The notes beneath the pieces were generated by a model. That model searched no databases, was not told the origin of the DNA, and saw only the letters and a program-made list of their open reading frames with translations. Source: an uncultured Pirellulaceae bacterium (GTDB lineage Bacteria > Planctomycetota > Planctomycetia > Pirellulales > Pirellulaceae). From it: a DNA stretch of 31,948 nucleotides. Of this stretch, positions 23,723-31,926 are shown piece after piece. Position 1 is the first letter of the stretch, and every line of letters begins with the position of its first letter. Both the position numbers and the translations under genes were made by a program. The stretch is from the NCBI GenBank assembly GCA_934255105.1, contig CAKQNH010000002.1, positions 1 to 31,948 of the forward strand, in the 5' to 3' direction.

Positions 23723-24709
23723 TCAATCCGGTTCGACGAGCAGATTGCCGGACGGATCCAGACGGATTGCAATCGTGGACGCACCGGCATTCTTTGCCAT
23801 CAACATCGGTTCGGCCAACAGCTCGTCAACGACCCGCTCCAATTCGCGGGCACCAAAATCTTTCAGCTTGTTGCCCTTTTGCATCGCTTCGACAATCAAG
23901 TCGGGGGCGACAAAACGAAGTTCGACGCCGTACTGACTCGCCAGATTCTTCATTTTAATTGCCGCGATTTCCGCCAAGACGATGCCGTCGAGTGGCTCGA
24001 ACACATAAACACGATCTAGTCTTCCGATAATTTCCGGACGGAAAACTTTGCAATCTCGCAAATGTTTTTTGACCGCGTCGGCGCGTTCATGCGGATCGTC
24101 GATCTGCTGTTGGATTTTACCGATCGCATCGTGCTCCGCATTGCTGGTCAATACAATAATCGACTGTGTGAAGTCGGCGGACTTCCCGGACCCTTGCTCC
24201 ACCAGTCGTCCATCGCCCATCATCGCCAGAAACAGATCAAAAATTCCCAGCCACGATTTTTCGACTTCATCAAACAGCACCAGCCGCTTGGGATTGTTGA
24301 TCATCGGCCGCGTCAACTGCCCCCCCGACTCTGATCCGACATACCCGGTCGGGGTTCCGATCAGCCGCGTCTTTCCTTCGGGCCCGCTAAAGTCGGCGCA
24401 ATCGAGCAACAGCATGTTTTTCTCGTCACCGAACAGATACTCCGCCAACGCCTTGCAGATTTCCGTTTTGCCCGTGCCCGTCGGACCGAGCAACAACAAA
24501 TTAGCGATCGGTTTCTTTCGCGTTTGCTTGGCCCACTGCAAACGTACCAGCCGAGCCAAATCATCGACGACCGCATCCTGACCGCGTACGCGTTGCTTCA
24601 CCGCCGTCGCCAATTCCTGCTCGTCGATCACGCGTGACTCGTCGGAACTCAGCGCGGACAGCATCGATTCCAGCATGCTGCGGTCGGTAATATCGAGCGG
24701 ATCGGACAT
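23723..24709 (-). CDS. ClpB/ClpA-type AAA+ ATPase, single-domain, catalytically intact
   Basis: This 328-residue protein is one AAA+ module of the HCLR/ClpB C-terminal kind. A short N-terminal segment is followed by VRGQDAVVDDL. Walker A is GPTGTGKT (75-82). The pore loop is GTPTGYVGSESGG with Tyr123. Walker B is LVLFDEVEKS (Asp147, Glu148). Sensor 1 is TSN (Asn190), the arginine finger is likely Arg230 (FRPEIIGRLD), and sensor 2 is GAR (286-288). It should form hexamers that unfold or remodel proteins through the central pore. It lacks the ClpB N-domain and M-domain, and no ClpP binding loop is evident. It starts 10 bases after the membrane-anchored paralogue, which suggests a shared complex. 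Confidence 0.88.
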   Translation of the reverse strand: MSDPLDITDRSMLESMLSALSSDESRVIDEQELATAVKQRVRGQDAVVDDLARLVRLQWAKQTRKKPIANLLLLGPTGTGKTEICKALAEYLFGDEKNMLLLDCADFSGPEGKTRLIGTPTGYVGSESGGQLTRPMINNPKRLVLFDEVEKSWLGIFDLFLAMMGDGRLVEQGSGKSADFTQSIIVLTSNAEHDAIGKIQQQIDDPHERADAVKKHLRDCKVFRPEIIGRLDRVYVFEPLDGIVLAEIAAIKMKNLASQYGVELRFVAPDLIVEAMQKGNKLKDFGARELERVVDELLAEPMLMAKNAGASTIAIRLDPSGNLLVEPD

Positions 24710-24719
24710 GTCATCTACT

Positions 24720-25925
24720 TCAGGAGCGAATAAAGGGTGTAGCGTTAAAACCTAATGCAGGCCAATTGTCGGTGGTGATCACCAAGCGTTCTTCACCGCT
24801 TTGCTTGGCGTCCAGGATGGCGTCTTCCAGCTTCATCGAAATTCGCGAGTGCGCCAACTCAAACCCGTGCGTCGGTTTCAGTTGAGACACTTCGTCGGCG
24901 ATGATTTCGGGCGCCACATATTCGAGCTTCAGGGCGTATCGGGCAGCTTGATTCTTCATCAACATGGCGATGATTCGCGCACAGTCAATGCGATCAGGTA
25001 ACGACATCACGCAGGTCTGGTTGATGAAACTTAATAGCTTCGGATCAAACCCCAATTCCGTCGACAAAACCTCGTGAACTCGTTCGTTCCAGCGCGTTTG
25101 TTCGGATGACTCACGCCCCTCCGGTCCCAATCCCCCTAGCTCGTCGGCGACGCTGAACACGAACACGACATGCTCGTATCGAATGACCGAACGATTGCGG
25201 TGATCAATGGTCTGACCGGACCGCAAGATCCCATGGATCGTGTCCTTCACCGCCGAAGACGCGCGATCGACGTTCTCCAACATCACGACCTGGTACGGGT
25301 AGCGGCGTACGGTCTGGTTCAATTGTCCCTCCGTGCCCGAGTCGCCGAACAAGACCGTGTATCCGTCGCGTTGTATCGAATCGACGGCGAAATCGAACGC
25401 CGTGAAATGCCCATCTTTAAACAGCAATTCGCTGATCGATCGCGACAAATGACGTTTGCCGATTCCCGTCGGTCCGACCAACAACAACGTCGCCAATGGT
25501 GCGGATAGACCGCCGGTTGATGCCGAACGCAAGGCGACGCGATTGCGCAGACAACGGAGACAGCTTTCAATCGCTTCATCATGGGCGATCACTCGGCCGC
25601 GAAGCTTGCCGATCGCCCAATCGAAGTCTGGCGGTTCACGCAGCATGATCTCGACGGGCAATTCAGCTCGATCGCTCGATTCGACCGGAACCTGGTTGGA
25701 TGTCAATCGGCACACACAGTCGATCACCGTCTTGATGCCCGGCTTCTTATAACCACGCGCAATGAGCTGTGGATGATAACGCAGTAAGTACAAATTGATG
25801 GAAATGATGCCGGCCAGCACCGTGACAACGACGACGAACCACAATCCGACAAGCCGTTGCCCGAGCACCAGCAACATCCAGACGGCCACCAAGAGTAGCA
25901 ATAATTGGACAAAAGGATGATTCAC
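24720..25925 (-). CDS. membrane-anchored, degenerate ClpB-like AAA protein
   Basis: This 401-residue protein has two membrane segments at about 6-22 and 27-49, then a ClpB-like AAA domain from about 100. Most key residues are altered relative to its intact neighbour. Walker A is GPTGIGKR (151-158), with the Ser/Thr after Lys157 replaced by Arg. Walker B is VVMLENVDRA, where the Asp-Glu pair is Glu217-Asn218. The sensor 1 Asn is not present in VFVFSVADE. The arginine finger position is Phe300 (FDPKLLSFI). The sensor 2 GAR motif is not found. The GYVG pore loop is also changed. It may bind ATP weakly but is unlikely to hydrolyse it. A GTG at 25925 is the likely start; a TTG at 25958 would overlap the previous gene. 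Confidence 0.8.
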   Translation of the reverse strand: MNHPFVQLLLLLVAVWMLLVLGQRLVGLWFVVVVTVLAGIISINLYLLRYHPQLIARGYKKPGIKTVIDCVCRLTSNQVPVESSDRAELPVEIMLREPPDFDWAIGKLRGRVIAHDEAIESCLRCLRNRVALRSASTGGLSAPLATLLLVGPTGIGKRHLSRSISELLFKDGHFTAFDFAVDSIQRDGYTVLFGDSGTEGQLNQTVRRYPYQVVMLENVDRASSAVKDTIHGILRSGQTIDHRNRSVIRYEHVVFVFSVADELGGLGPEGRESSEQTRWNERVHEVLSTELGFDPKLLSFINQTCVMSLPDRIDCARIIAMLMKNQAARYALKLEYVAPEIIADEVSQLKPTHGFELAHSRISMKLEDAILDAKQSGEERLVITTDNWPALGFNATPFIRS

Positions 25926-25938
25926 GACCTCAAAAGTC

Positions 25939-26385
25939 CTACAACTGGGGCGCCGCAATCGGTGAAGTCCTTGGCGACGTCGCCGGTTGCGAAGTCGAGC
26001 TTCCTGAAGTCGAGGATCGCGGCAAAGTCCCTGGACCGGGCGCCGGCATCAAAACTTGATCCACCAGATCGGCACCAAAATCAATCATCTTGTCGCCTGC
26101 ATCGACCGCCACGCCCGCCGAATCAAGCGCCCGATCGGCGACGTCCATCGATTTATTCAGAACCCCGCCGGCCTTCTGAGTCAAACTCGGATCGACATTG
26201 GGAACGGGGATTCCGACTTGACCCAACATCGGACCGACGGCCTGGTTGACCATCGGCGGCAAAATATTCATCGGCGACGTTCCATCAGACTGCGTTCCGA
26301 TCCCGGTTTTGAAAAGCAACGTGACCGCAACTGATGCAGCAAAAATAACCAGTATCGTGCGGAGGGGTGATGGCGACTTAGGCAT
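25939..26385 (-). CDS. hypothetical single-pass membrane protein, 148 residues
   Basis: I do not recognise the family. A short basic N-terminus (MPKSPSPLR) is followed by a hydrophobic segment at about 10-25 (TILVIFAASVAVTLLF), probably a membrane anchor with the rest outside the cytoplasm. Residues 35-110 contain alternating hydrophobic and Gly/Asp-rich stretches (AVGPMLGQVGIPVPNVDP, MIDFGADLVDQVLMP). The tail is Ser/Thr/Pro-rich and likely disordered. It lies between a 100-residue membrane protein and the membrane-anchored AAA gene, all leftward. No ribosome binding site is obvious. Confidence 0.65.
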   Translation of the reverse strand: MPKSPSPLRTILVIFAASVAVTLLFKTGIGTQSDGTSPMNILPPMVNQAVGPMLGQVGIPVPNVDPSLTQKAGGVLNKSMDVADRALDSAGVAVDAGDKMIDFGADLVDQVLMPAPGPGTLPRSSTSGSSTSQPATSPRTSPIAAPQL

Positions 26386-26441
26386 AACGAAATTTGGTTT
26401 GAAGAGGTGATGAAATCAATGGACAATCGAGGTCAGGCGTC

Positions 26442-26744
26442 TCAAGGTTGGCTGATCTTTTTCATGATTTCGTCGTATTGTTTTCGCTGATCCGGGGTCA
26501 GAGACTGAACACCCTGTCGAAGCAGTGCTTCCTGGTCGTCGGTCAAGTTCGCCGTACCATCGCTGAAAGCATTTTGAAATTGTTGGACGGTATCTTGCAC
26601 GCCTGACTGCGTCCGTTGATAGGAGTTGGCGGCCAACAGCGCCTGGGCGGTAATGCAGCTGCCGATCAATACCGTCGCCGCACAGACTCGAAACCAAACG
26701 GAATCGATCCAAAGATCACGAAATTGATACCAGAACTTTGTCAT
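26442..26744 (-). CDS. hypothetical single-pass membrane protein, 100 residues
   Basis: I do not recognise the family. After a 15-residue aromatic N-terminus (MTKFWYQFRDLWIDS) a hydrophobic segment at about 17-38 (WFRVCAATVLIGSCITAQAL) forms a probable membrane anchor. The remaining 60 residues are a helical, charged segment (TVQQFQNAFSDGTANLTDDQ, then LTPDQRKQYDEIMKKISQP) suited to a coiled-coil or bundle. Its ATG overlaps the stop of the preceding gene by ATGA, so the two are translationally coupled. It could be a structural or assembly subunit of the locus. Confidence 0.65.
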   Translation of the reverse strand: MTKFWYQFRDLWIDSVWFRVCAATVLIGSCITAQALLAANSYQRTQSGVQDTVQQFQNAFSDGTANLTDDQEALLRQGVQSLTPDQRKQYDEIMKKISQP

Positions 26745-27706
26745 TGAAAAACGACTCCCAACGGTTGAATTTCACCGGGCGCCATGACACGCACAAATCC
26801 TTCTCCCCGGCTGGTCCGACAGGCGACCGTGATTCCCCCGCCCCCATCGTACACACCGCGAACCGAGATCACCATCGCGGTGCCGCTGGTCACCGGCACC
26901 GACAGCGTGGCCCCGGCGTTGGTGATCGGCACCAGAAAAGCTGGCTGACCGTTGAGCAATATTTCGACGACGTCACCGTCGTTCCAGCAACTATCTCGCA
27001 GGTGAATGTGAAAGAACTTTGCATCACCGTTCGCGATTTCAGTTCTCATCCCGCTCGTCAACGTCGGCTGGTACGGCTGTGGCGCGACGGGATCGGCTGA
27101 AACTTCGACGTCGACAGCATCAGGTGCGATCTGCGGCGGCGAGTCGGCAACCGCCGGCGAATTCGTACCGCCGACGTCAACATCAACGTCGACATCTGGA
27201 GCGGGACGGGCGGCATCGAATTTGGGACTCGGGACCATCTGGATGGACTGTGCCGCGGCAAAAATTGCATCAGCAGCCGCGAAGTCGCCCCGCTCGATCG
27301 CCTCGCGAATCGCGGCGGTTGTTTTGACGTCTTCGTCCGCATCGCCGACGATCATCTCGTTGGTAAATTCGGCCGCTCCGCCGGCGGCAACCCATTGCAT
27401 TGCGCGGCCACTTTGTGTCGCCGCCTCAACGTTCCCCCAGTTTGCTGATTTTGTTTCCTCCTTGCCGAGCGATCCGAAATTTGCGACGCTGAACGCGACC
27501 GCCGCAACGGCCGCGATCAATCCACCCACGACCGTCCAGCGTCCCGATGATCCTCGACGCCCGGGCAAACGATCACCATTTTTTTCGTTTCGCGCCCGTG
27601 CCGACGGAGGCAAATCGTGATCGCCTGTTTGTGCGGCGGAGGTCGGTGCGACGCTTGGCGGCGGCGAAACCGGTTGGGGCCGTTTTTCTGGGAAGTTCGG
27701 AATCAT
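26741..27706 (-). CDS. hypothetical single-pass membrane protein, 321 residues, first gene of the operon
   Basis: I do not recognise the family. Residues 1-56 are a Pro-rich, charged, probably cytoplasmic tail. A membrane segment spans about 57-77 (WTVVGGLIAAVAAVAFSVANF). The outer part begins with helical, alanine-rich sequence (AAIREAIERGDFAAADAIFAA), resembling a short TPR-like hairpin. A DVDVDVDV repeat follows near residue 170. The C-terminal 100 residues are strand-rich (DVVEILLNGQPAFLVPITN, VPVTSGTAMVISVRGVYDGG), like a small beta-sandwich. The start is the ATG at 27706, which has AGGAAA about 11 bases upstream; the frame extends further but without support. It heads the nine-gene operon and is divergent to the FHA transporter. 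Confidence 0.7.
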   Translation of the reverse strand: MIPNFPEKRPQPVSPPPSVAPTSAAQTGDHDLPPSARARNEKNGDRLPGRRGSSGRWTVVGGLIAAVAAVAFSVANFGSLGKEETKSANWGNVEAATQSGRAMQWVAAGGAAEFTNEMIVGDADEDVKTTAAIREAIERGDFAAADAIFAAAQSIQMVPSPKFDAARPAPDVDVDVDVGGTNSPAVADSPPQIAPDAVDVEVSADPVAPQPYQPTLTSGMRTEIANGDAKFFHIHLRDSCWNDGDVVEILLNGQPAFLVPITNAGATLSVPVTSGTAMVISVRGVYDGGGGITVACRTSRGEGFVRVMAPGEIQPLGVVFQ

Positions 27707-27842
27707 CGTTGGTTGGGTTTCCTGTTCTTTGACAAGAATCGGATCTGTGATTTGCCTGGTCCCGATGACTTCGAACGACGCAAAGCACCCGGCTTCAATT
27801 GTAAGATCGACGAATGTAAAAAAAAAGGCGGACAGAGAGATC
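27707..27842. promoter_or_regulatory. shared divergent promoter region
   Basis: These 136 bases separate the leftward nine-gene operon from the rightward FHA-ABC gene, so both promoters must lie here or inside the genes. A run of nine A residues lies at about 27818-27826, roughly 20 bases before the transporter ATG. I see no strong -35/-10 pair. Shared control of the two transcription units is plausible. Confidence 0.4.
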
Positions 27843-30191
27843 ATGCCAAAACTTCAGAATTATTCCGACGGACGAATCATCCCCTTGCCAGCGGGCAAAG
27901 AGTTCGTTGTGGGCCGCAGCCGAGACGCCGATCTGCCCGTCCCTGACCCTTCGTGCTCGCGACGACAGTTCAGCATTATTGTTAGCGACCAGTCCGAATG
28001 CACACTAAAACCGCTTTCCGATCGCAGTCCGACGCGTTGCGAAGGGTTGTCGATTTTTGATGAAGTTCGACTAGATCGGGCCGTCGAAATCACTGCCGGT
28101 AATTCACGGTTCCGCTTCCTGCCCGGCGACGACCAGGAAGCCTTCTTCGCGCCGCCGGAGGAACTTCCCCCGGAACAGCCGCCGACCGTTCTCGGGTACC
28201 GACCCGATGCAGATAGCGAACCGCTTCCCGGACTGGAGCCCTTCCCGATCGACGGCAGTGCGACGATCGGACGCGACCCCCAACGCGTTGATCTGGTCTT
28301 GCCTCATATCCAGGTCTCCCGGATACACGCCAAGGTCGTGATCGAGGGACGCGAACTGTTGGTCACCGACCTGGAAAGCACCGCCGGCGTGTTCATCAAC
28401 GGCGCCCGTGCGGAACGCGTCACTCGCATTCAAAATGGCGCGACGATTGGAATCGGCCCGTTCCTGTTTCTGTTTCAAGACGCGGTGCTCTACGGTGTCT
28501 CTCGGCAAGACAATCTGTCACTGGCCGCTCGGGGGTTGACCAAGACGGTCGTCGATCGTCAATCCGGTGGCGCCAAGACGATCCTCGATCAAGTCTCGTT
28601 GGTGATTCGCCCCCACGAATTTGTCTGTGTTATCGGTCCGGCCGGATGCGGGAAATCAACTTTGCTCGAATCACTCAGTGGCGTTGCCAAGCCCGACCAG
28701 GGATCCGTGCAAATCAATGACCTGGATCTCCACCAAAACTTCGACCAACTTAAAAGCGAACTGGCATTTGTCCCCCAACGCGACCTGTTGCATCGCAACC
28801 TGACCGTCGAACAATCACTTCGCTACACCGCACAACTCCGTCTGCCCAGTGACACAACCGGCTCCGAAATCGATGATGCAGTGGACCAGATCCTGGAAAC
28901 CGTTGGACTTACCAAACATCGTACCACTCGCATCGCCGATCTAAGCGGTGGACAAACCAAACGCGCGAGTTTGGCCAACGAAATCCTGTCGAACCCTTCG
29001 GTGATCTACCTGGATGAAGTGACGTCGGGACTGGACGAGCAATCCGATGGCGAGATGATGCTGCTGTTCCGAAAACTTGCCGACTCCGGCAAGACGCTCG
29101 TCTGTGTCAGCCATTGCTTGGCCAATGTCGAATCAAATTGTCATCTGTTGGTCGTACTGGCAGAAGGCGGCAATCTCGCCTACGTGGGAACCCCGCGTCA
29201 AACCCTCGACTACTTTGGCGTCCAACGCGTCGGCGACATCTATCAGCGACTGGCGGAAAAACAGCCCAACGACTGGCGCCGAGCGTTTTTGGGAAGCGAC
29301 CAGTATCGATTAGTGGTGAAGGCCCGTCTTGCTTCCCGCCCCGCGGCAGATTCAATTCGCTACTCCTCGCCCGACACTCGCAAAACCTGGGACTACCACG
29401 TCTCGATCCGCCAGACTTCGATTTTGATGTCCCGTTACGCGCGTCTGTTGGCGGGTGATACGCTGGCGATCGCAATGACGATCGGCCAGTGTTTGTTGGT
29501 CGCCTGCCTGATCGTGCTCGTGTTCCGCGACGTCAGCGAAACCGAACAGATCGACGCCATGATGCATTTGAGAGTCCAAGCGGGTCATTGCAATTCTCTG
29601 CTGTTCATCACCGCGATTTCCTGTTTGTGGTTCGGCTGCAACAACGCATCCAAAGAATTCGTAAAAGAACGCGATATCTTTCAGAAGGAGTATCGTGCCG
29701 GTTTAGACGTCCCGGCCTATTACGTTTCGAAACTGACCCCCCTAACTGCGGTCAGCATTCTCCAGGCCGTGCTGATGTATCTGTTGGTTGCGTCGTTCTG
29801 CAATTTGCCGATGAACGGATCGTCGGCGGCTGTCACTGCCGCCGGATTATCGTCGCTGGGCGTCGCGATGGGACTAGCGATTTCATCGCTGTCCAAATCG
29901 GAACAGGTGGCAACCGTCCTGGTTCCGATCGCCTTGATCCCGCAAATCATTCTCTCCGGAGGGCTAAAGCCATTGACGGGATTCGGCGAACAACTGGCCC
30001 AATCGACAATCAGTTTGTATTGGGGATTCGGACTGCTCCGCGGGATGCTGCCCGAACACCTTCGACATTTTACTGACGCCGAGCCGACCGCAGCACTTCG
30101 ATCGATCGCCTTCTTGGGATTCCACTACTTGATTTTCACCATCGCCGGCCTGATCGGATTGCGGCGTACACGACTCACCCAATCGTCTTAG
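27843..30191 (+). CDS. FHA-FHA-ABC transporter (ABCG-like half transporter)
   Basis: This 782-residue protein has two forkhead-associated domains, at about 1-92 (FVVGRSRDADLPVPDPSCSR) and 128-213 (ATIGRDPQRVDLVLPHIQVS). They are followed by an ABC nucleotide-binding domain at about 225-450. Walker A is GPAGCGKS (265-272), the signature is LSGGQ (367-371), and Walker B is VIYLDEVT (387-394). The C-terminal ABC-2 type membrane domain has about six segments. The layout (ABC before membrane domain) matches ABCG-type exporters. FHA domains bind phosphothreonine, so the transporter is likely controlled by a Ser/Thr kinase. The ATG at 27843 is chosen since FHA sequence begins at once. Its substrate is unknown; the divergent partner operon suggests linked work. 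Confidence 0.9.
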   Translation: MPKLQNYSDGRIIPLPAGKEFVVGRSRDADLPVPDPSCSRRQFSIIVSDQSECTLKPLSDRSPTRCEGLSIFDEVRLDRAVEITAGNSRFRFLPGDDQEAFFAPPEELPPEQPPTVLGYRPDADSEPLPGLEPFPIDGSATIGRDPQRVDLVLPHIQVSRIHAKVVIEGRELLVTDLESTAGVFINGARAERVTRIQNGATIGIGPFLFLFQDAVLYGVSRQDNLSLAARGLTKTVVDRQSGGAKTILDQVSLVIRPHEFVCVIGPAGCGKSTLLESLSGVAKPDQGSVQINDLDLHQNFDQLKSELAFVPQRDLLHRNLTVEQSLRYTAQLRLPSDTTGSEIDDAVDQILETVGLTKHRTTRIADLSGGQTKRASLANEILSNPSVIYLDEVTSGLDEQSDGEMMLLFRKLADSGKTLVCVSHCLANVESNCHLLVVLAEGGNLAYVGTPRQTLDYFGVQRVGDIYQRLAEKQPNDWRRAFLGSDQYRLVVKARLASRPAADSIRYSSPDTRKTWDYHVSIRQTSILMSRYARLLAGDTLAIAMTIGQCLLVACLIVLVFRDVSETEQIDAMMHLRVQAGHCNSLLFITAISCLWFGCNNASKEFVKERDIFQKEYRAGLDVPAYYVSKLTPLTAVSILQAVLMYLLVASFCNLPMNGSSAAVTAAGLSSLGVAMGLAISSLSKSEQVATVLVPIALIPQIILSGGLKPLTGFGEQLAQSTISLYWGFGLLRGMLPEHLRHFTDAEPTAALRSIAFLGFHYLIFTIAGLIGLRRTRLTQSS

Positions 30192-30194
30192 TCG

Positions 30195-30806
30195 TCAATC
30201 TTTCAGATCGGAACCGATCATTGCATCTTGCAACACTGTCTTGCGTATCGAGGCCAACTTTCGGCGCACGGTCCTGTCAGTGATCTTTAACTTGTCTGCG
30301 ATCTCTTCCTGCGTGTAACCTTCTAGACGTAATTGAACCACCTGTGCGTCGTCTTTCGGCAGTCCGCTCAGGATATGATCAAGAGTCTCACGAAACGCCA
30401 ACACATCACTGATACAGGGTTGCTTTTGGACACGCTGAACAATGGATTCGTCGATCGCAAAACAATCTCCGGCCGTCTCGCGATTGATACTGCGACGTGC
30501 CGCCAAGTTTTTTGTGACCTGGGTTCGCGTTTTGTTCAGTGCGATTGTGACCAACAATTTCCACAGCTCGTCGTCATTCTGAAATCGAAACTCTCCACCG
30601 CGCATGCGGCGAAACACAGAGAAGAACGCCGACTGAACCACATCCTCGGGGTCCAATCGCGCCGCCATCGCATGGCCTTTCAGCTGGCCACAAACAATCC
30701 GCACCATCCGTTCCACATAACGCTGGTACAGCAAATTCGCCGCTTCTTCATCGCCATTCCGCCAACGCTGGACAAGCTGAATTCCCAATTCGTCGTTAAA
30801 GTTCAT
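30195..30806 (-). CDS. ECF-type RNA polymerase sigma factor
   Basis: This 203-residue protein is a typical planctomycete ECF sigma factor. Region 2 includes DPEDVVQSAFFSVFRRM and continues with ELWKLLVTIALNKTRTQ. Region 4 has LPKDDAQVVQLRLEGYTQEE followed by a helix-turn-helix (IADKLKITDRTVRRKLASI). The linker between them is about 50 residues with no obvious anti-sigma-binding motif. The ATG at 30806 is preferred to an in-frame start at 30839 because homologous sequence begins there. It is convergent with the FHA transporter, 3 bases from its stop. A kinase gene often accompanies such sigma factors, but none is adjacent here, only the decayed transposase on its other side. Confidence 0.85.
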   Translation of the reverse strand: MNFNDELGIQLVQRWRNGDEEAANLLYQRYVERMVRIVCGQLKGHAMAARLDPEDVVQSAFFSVFRRMRGGEFRFQNDDELWKLLVTIALNKTRTQVTKNLAARRSINRETAGDCFAIDESIVQRVQKQPCISDVLAFRETLDHILSGLPKDDAQVVQLRLEGYTQEEIADKLKITDRTVRRKLASIRKTVLQDAMIGSDLKD

Positions 30807-31059
30807 CTTGCTTCGCGTGTCGTGAAAACATTGCCACACTGAAATCGCGAGATTCCTGCATTAGCTCGCGGTTTCGAAACTTGGTAAATAGAACATTTTA
30901 TTGCTTCGGGAGCCAGTTATGCTTGGAAAAGCATACTCGACACCAGCCGATTAATCGGAGGTATTGTCGAAAGTTGTGTTCTTGAATGAATGAAAAAGGT
31001 GGCGCATCCTGTTGGAACTTCTACCCTCCAACGGCCCGAAGTGGGCAAAGGAATACGCC
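30807..31059. promoter_or_regulatory. upstream region of the sigma factor with two palindromes
   Basis: Between the divergent sigma factor and transposase genes are TATGCTT (30918-30924) and AAGCATA (30929-30935), a 7-bp stem with a GGAA loop, and the perfect 12-bp palindrome CCGATTAATCGG at 30947-30958. These could be operators or part of the insertion boundary. The left end of the IS256-family element must be in this interval or close to it, but I could not fix its terminal repeat. Confidence 0.4.
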
Positions 31060-31926
31060 ATGAACCAGAGTAAAACAGATCGGCAAGACGTGCCAGTGGA
31101 CCAGCAACTCGATCCCGAAGTGATTTCCTTTCGGGCCCAATTCGACCAAAAGAGTCCGCTCGACGAGATCGTCCGTGAGGGAGCGAGACGCATGTTGCAA
31201 TCGGCCATTGATGCCGAAGTGGAGGCGTTCATTGCCATGCATGCCGAACGCACTGACGAGCGGGGACGCCGCCTGGTGGTCAAAAATGGATCGCTTCCTG
31301 AACGCGAGATCCTCACCGGTGCGGGATCGATTCCGGTCAGGCAAGGCAGAGTCCGGGACAACGATCCCGATCGCAACCGCCGCGTTACGTTCTCGCCGAG
31401 CGTGTTGCCAAGTTATTTACGGAAGACGTCTGCGATCGAGGAATTGATTCCTTGGCTGTACCTCAAAGGGATTTCTACAGGCGACTTCGGTGAGGCCCTC
31501 CAGGCACTTGTCGGCGAGCGTGCTGCGGGCCTGAGCGCCAATGTGGTCTGTCGTCTCAAAGAGCAGTGGTGCAGTGAGTACGACGACTGGAGCAAACGTA
31601 GCCTAGCTGGAAAACACTATGTTTACGTCTGGGCCGACGGCATCTACGCAAAGGTTCGGCTCGAAGATGACGCGAACAAAAAGCAATGTTTACTTGTCTT
31701 GATGGGCGCCACCGCCGACGGCAAGAAAGAGCTCATCGCGGTGCTCGACGGCTATCGCGAGAGCGAGCAAAGTTGGAGCGAACTGCTGATCGACTTGAAA
31801 CAACGTAACCTGGAACTGTCACCCAAGGTGGCTGTCGGTGACGGTGCCCTGGGGTTCTGGGCAGCGCTCCGCTGTCTTGGTTCACCGGCAAATGGAATCC
31901 AATACCTCAAAGTTAACGCAGTGTAA
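31060..31926 (+). pseudogene. IS256-family (mutator) transposase, 3' end disrupted
   Basis: The 288-codon frame matches the N-terminal two thirds of an IS256-family transposase, which is usually about 400 residues. Recognisable parts are the N-terminal DNA-binding region, VKNGSLPEREILTGAGSIPVRQGR, the first catalytic Asp in YVYVWADGIYAKVR, and the second in VAVGDGALGFWAALR. The sequence then leaves the family, where the usual continuation is a CWVHKT-like motif, and ends at a stop 12 codons later. The third catalytic residue (Glu) is absent. Other frames of the last bases contain pieces resembling the expected continuation, for example RSVKAS, which points to small deletions. The ATG at 31060 has AAAGGA 7 bases upstream. 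The window ends 22 bases after the stop, so decay beyond is unseen. Confidence 0.75.

Noticed and set aside
19223..27706. Type IV secretion or conjugation locus
   Set aside because: Only a coupling-protein-like ATPase is present. No relaxase, VirB4, VirB11, VirB8-10 or pilin-like gene is visible in the window.
19223..30191. Type VI secretion locus, suggested by ClpB-like and FHA proteins
   Set aside because: No sheath, tube, baseplate or TssJLM-like gene is seen. The FHA domains are fused to an ABC transporter, which is not the type VI arrangement.
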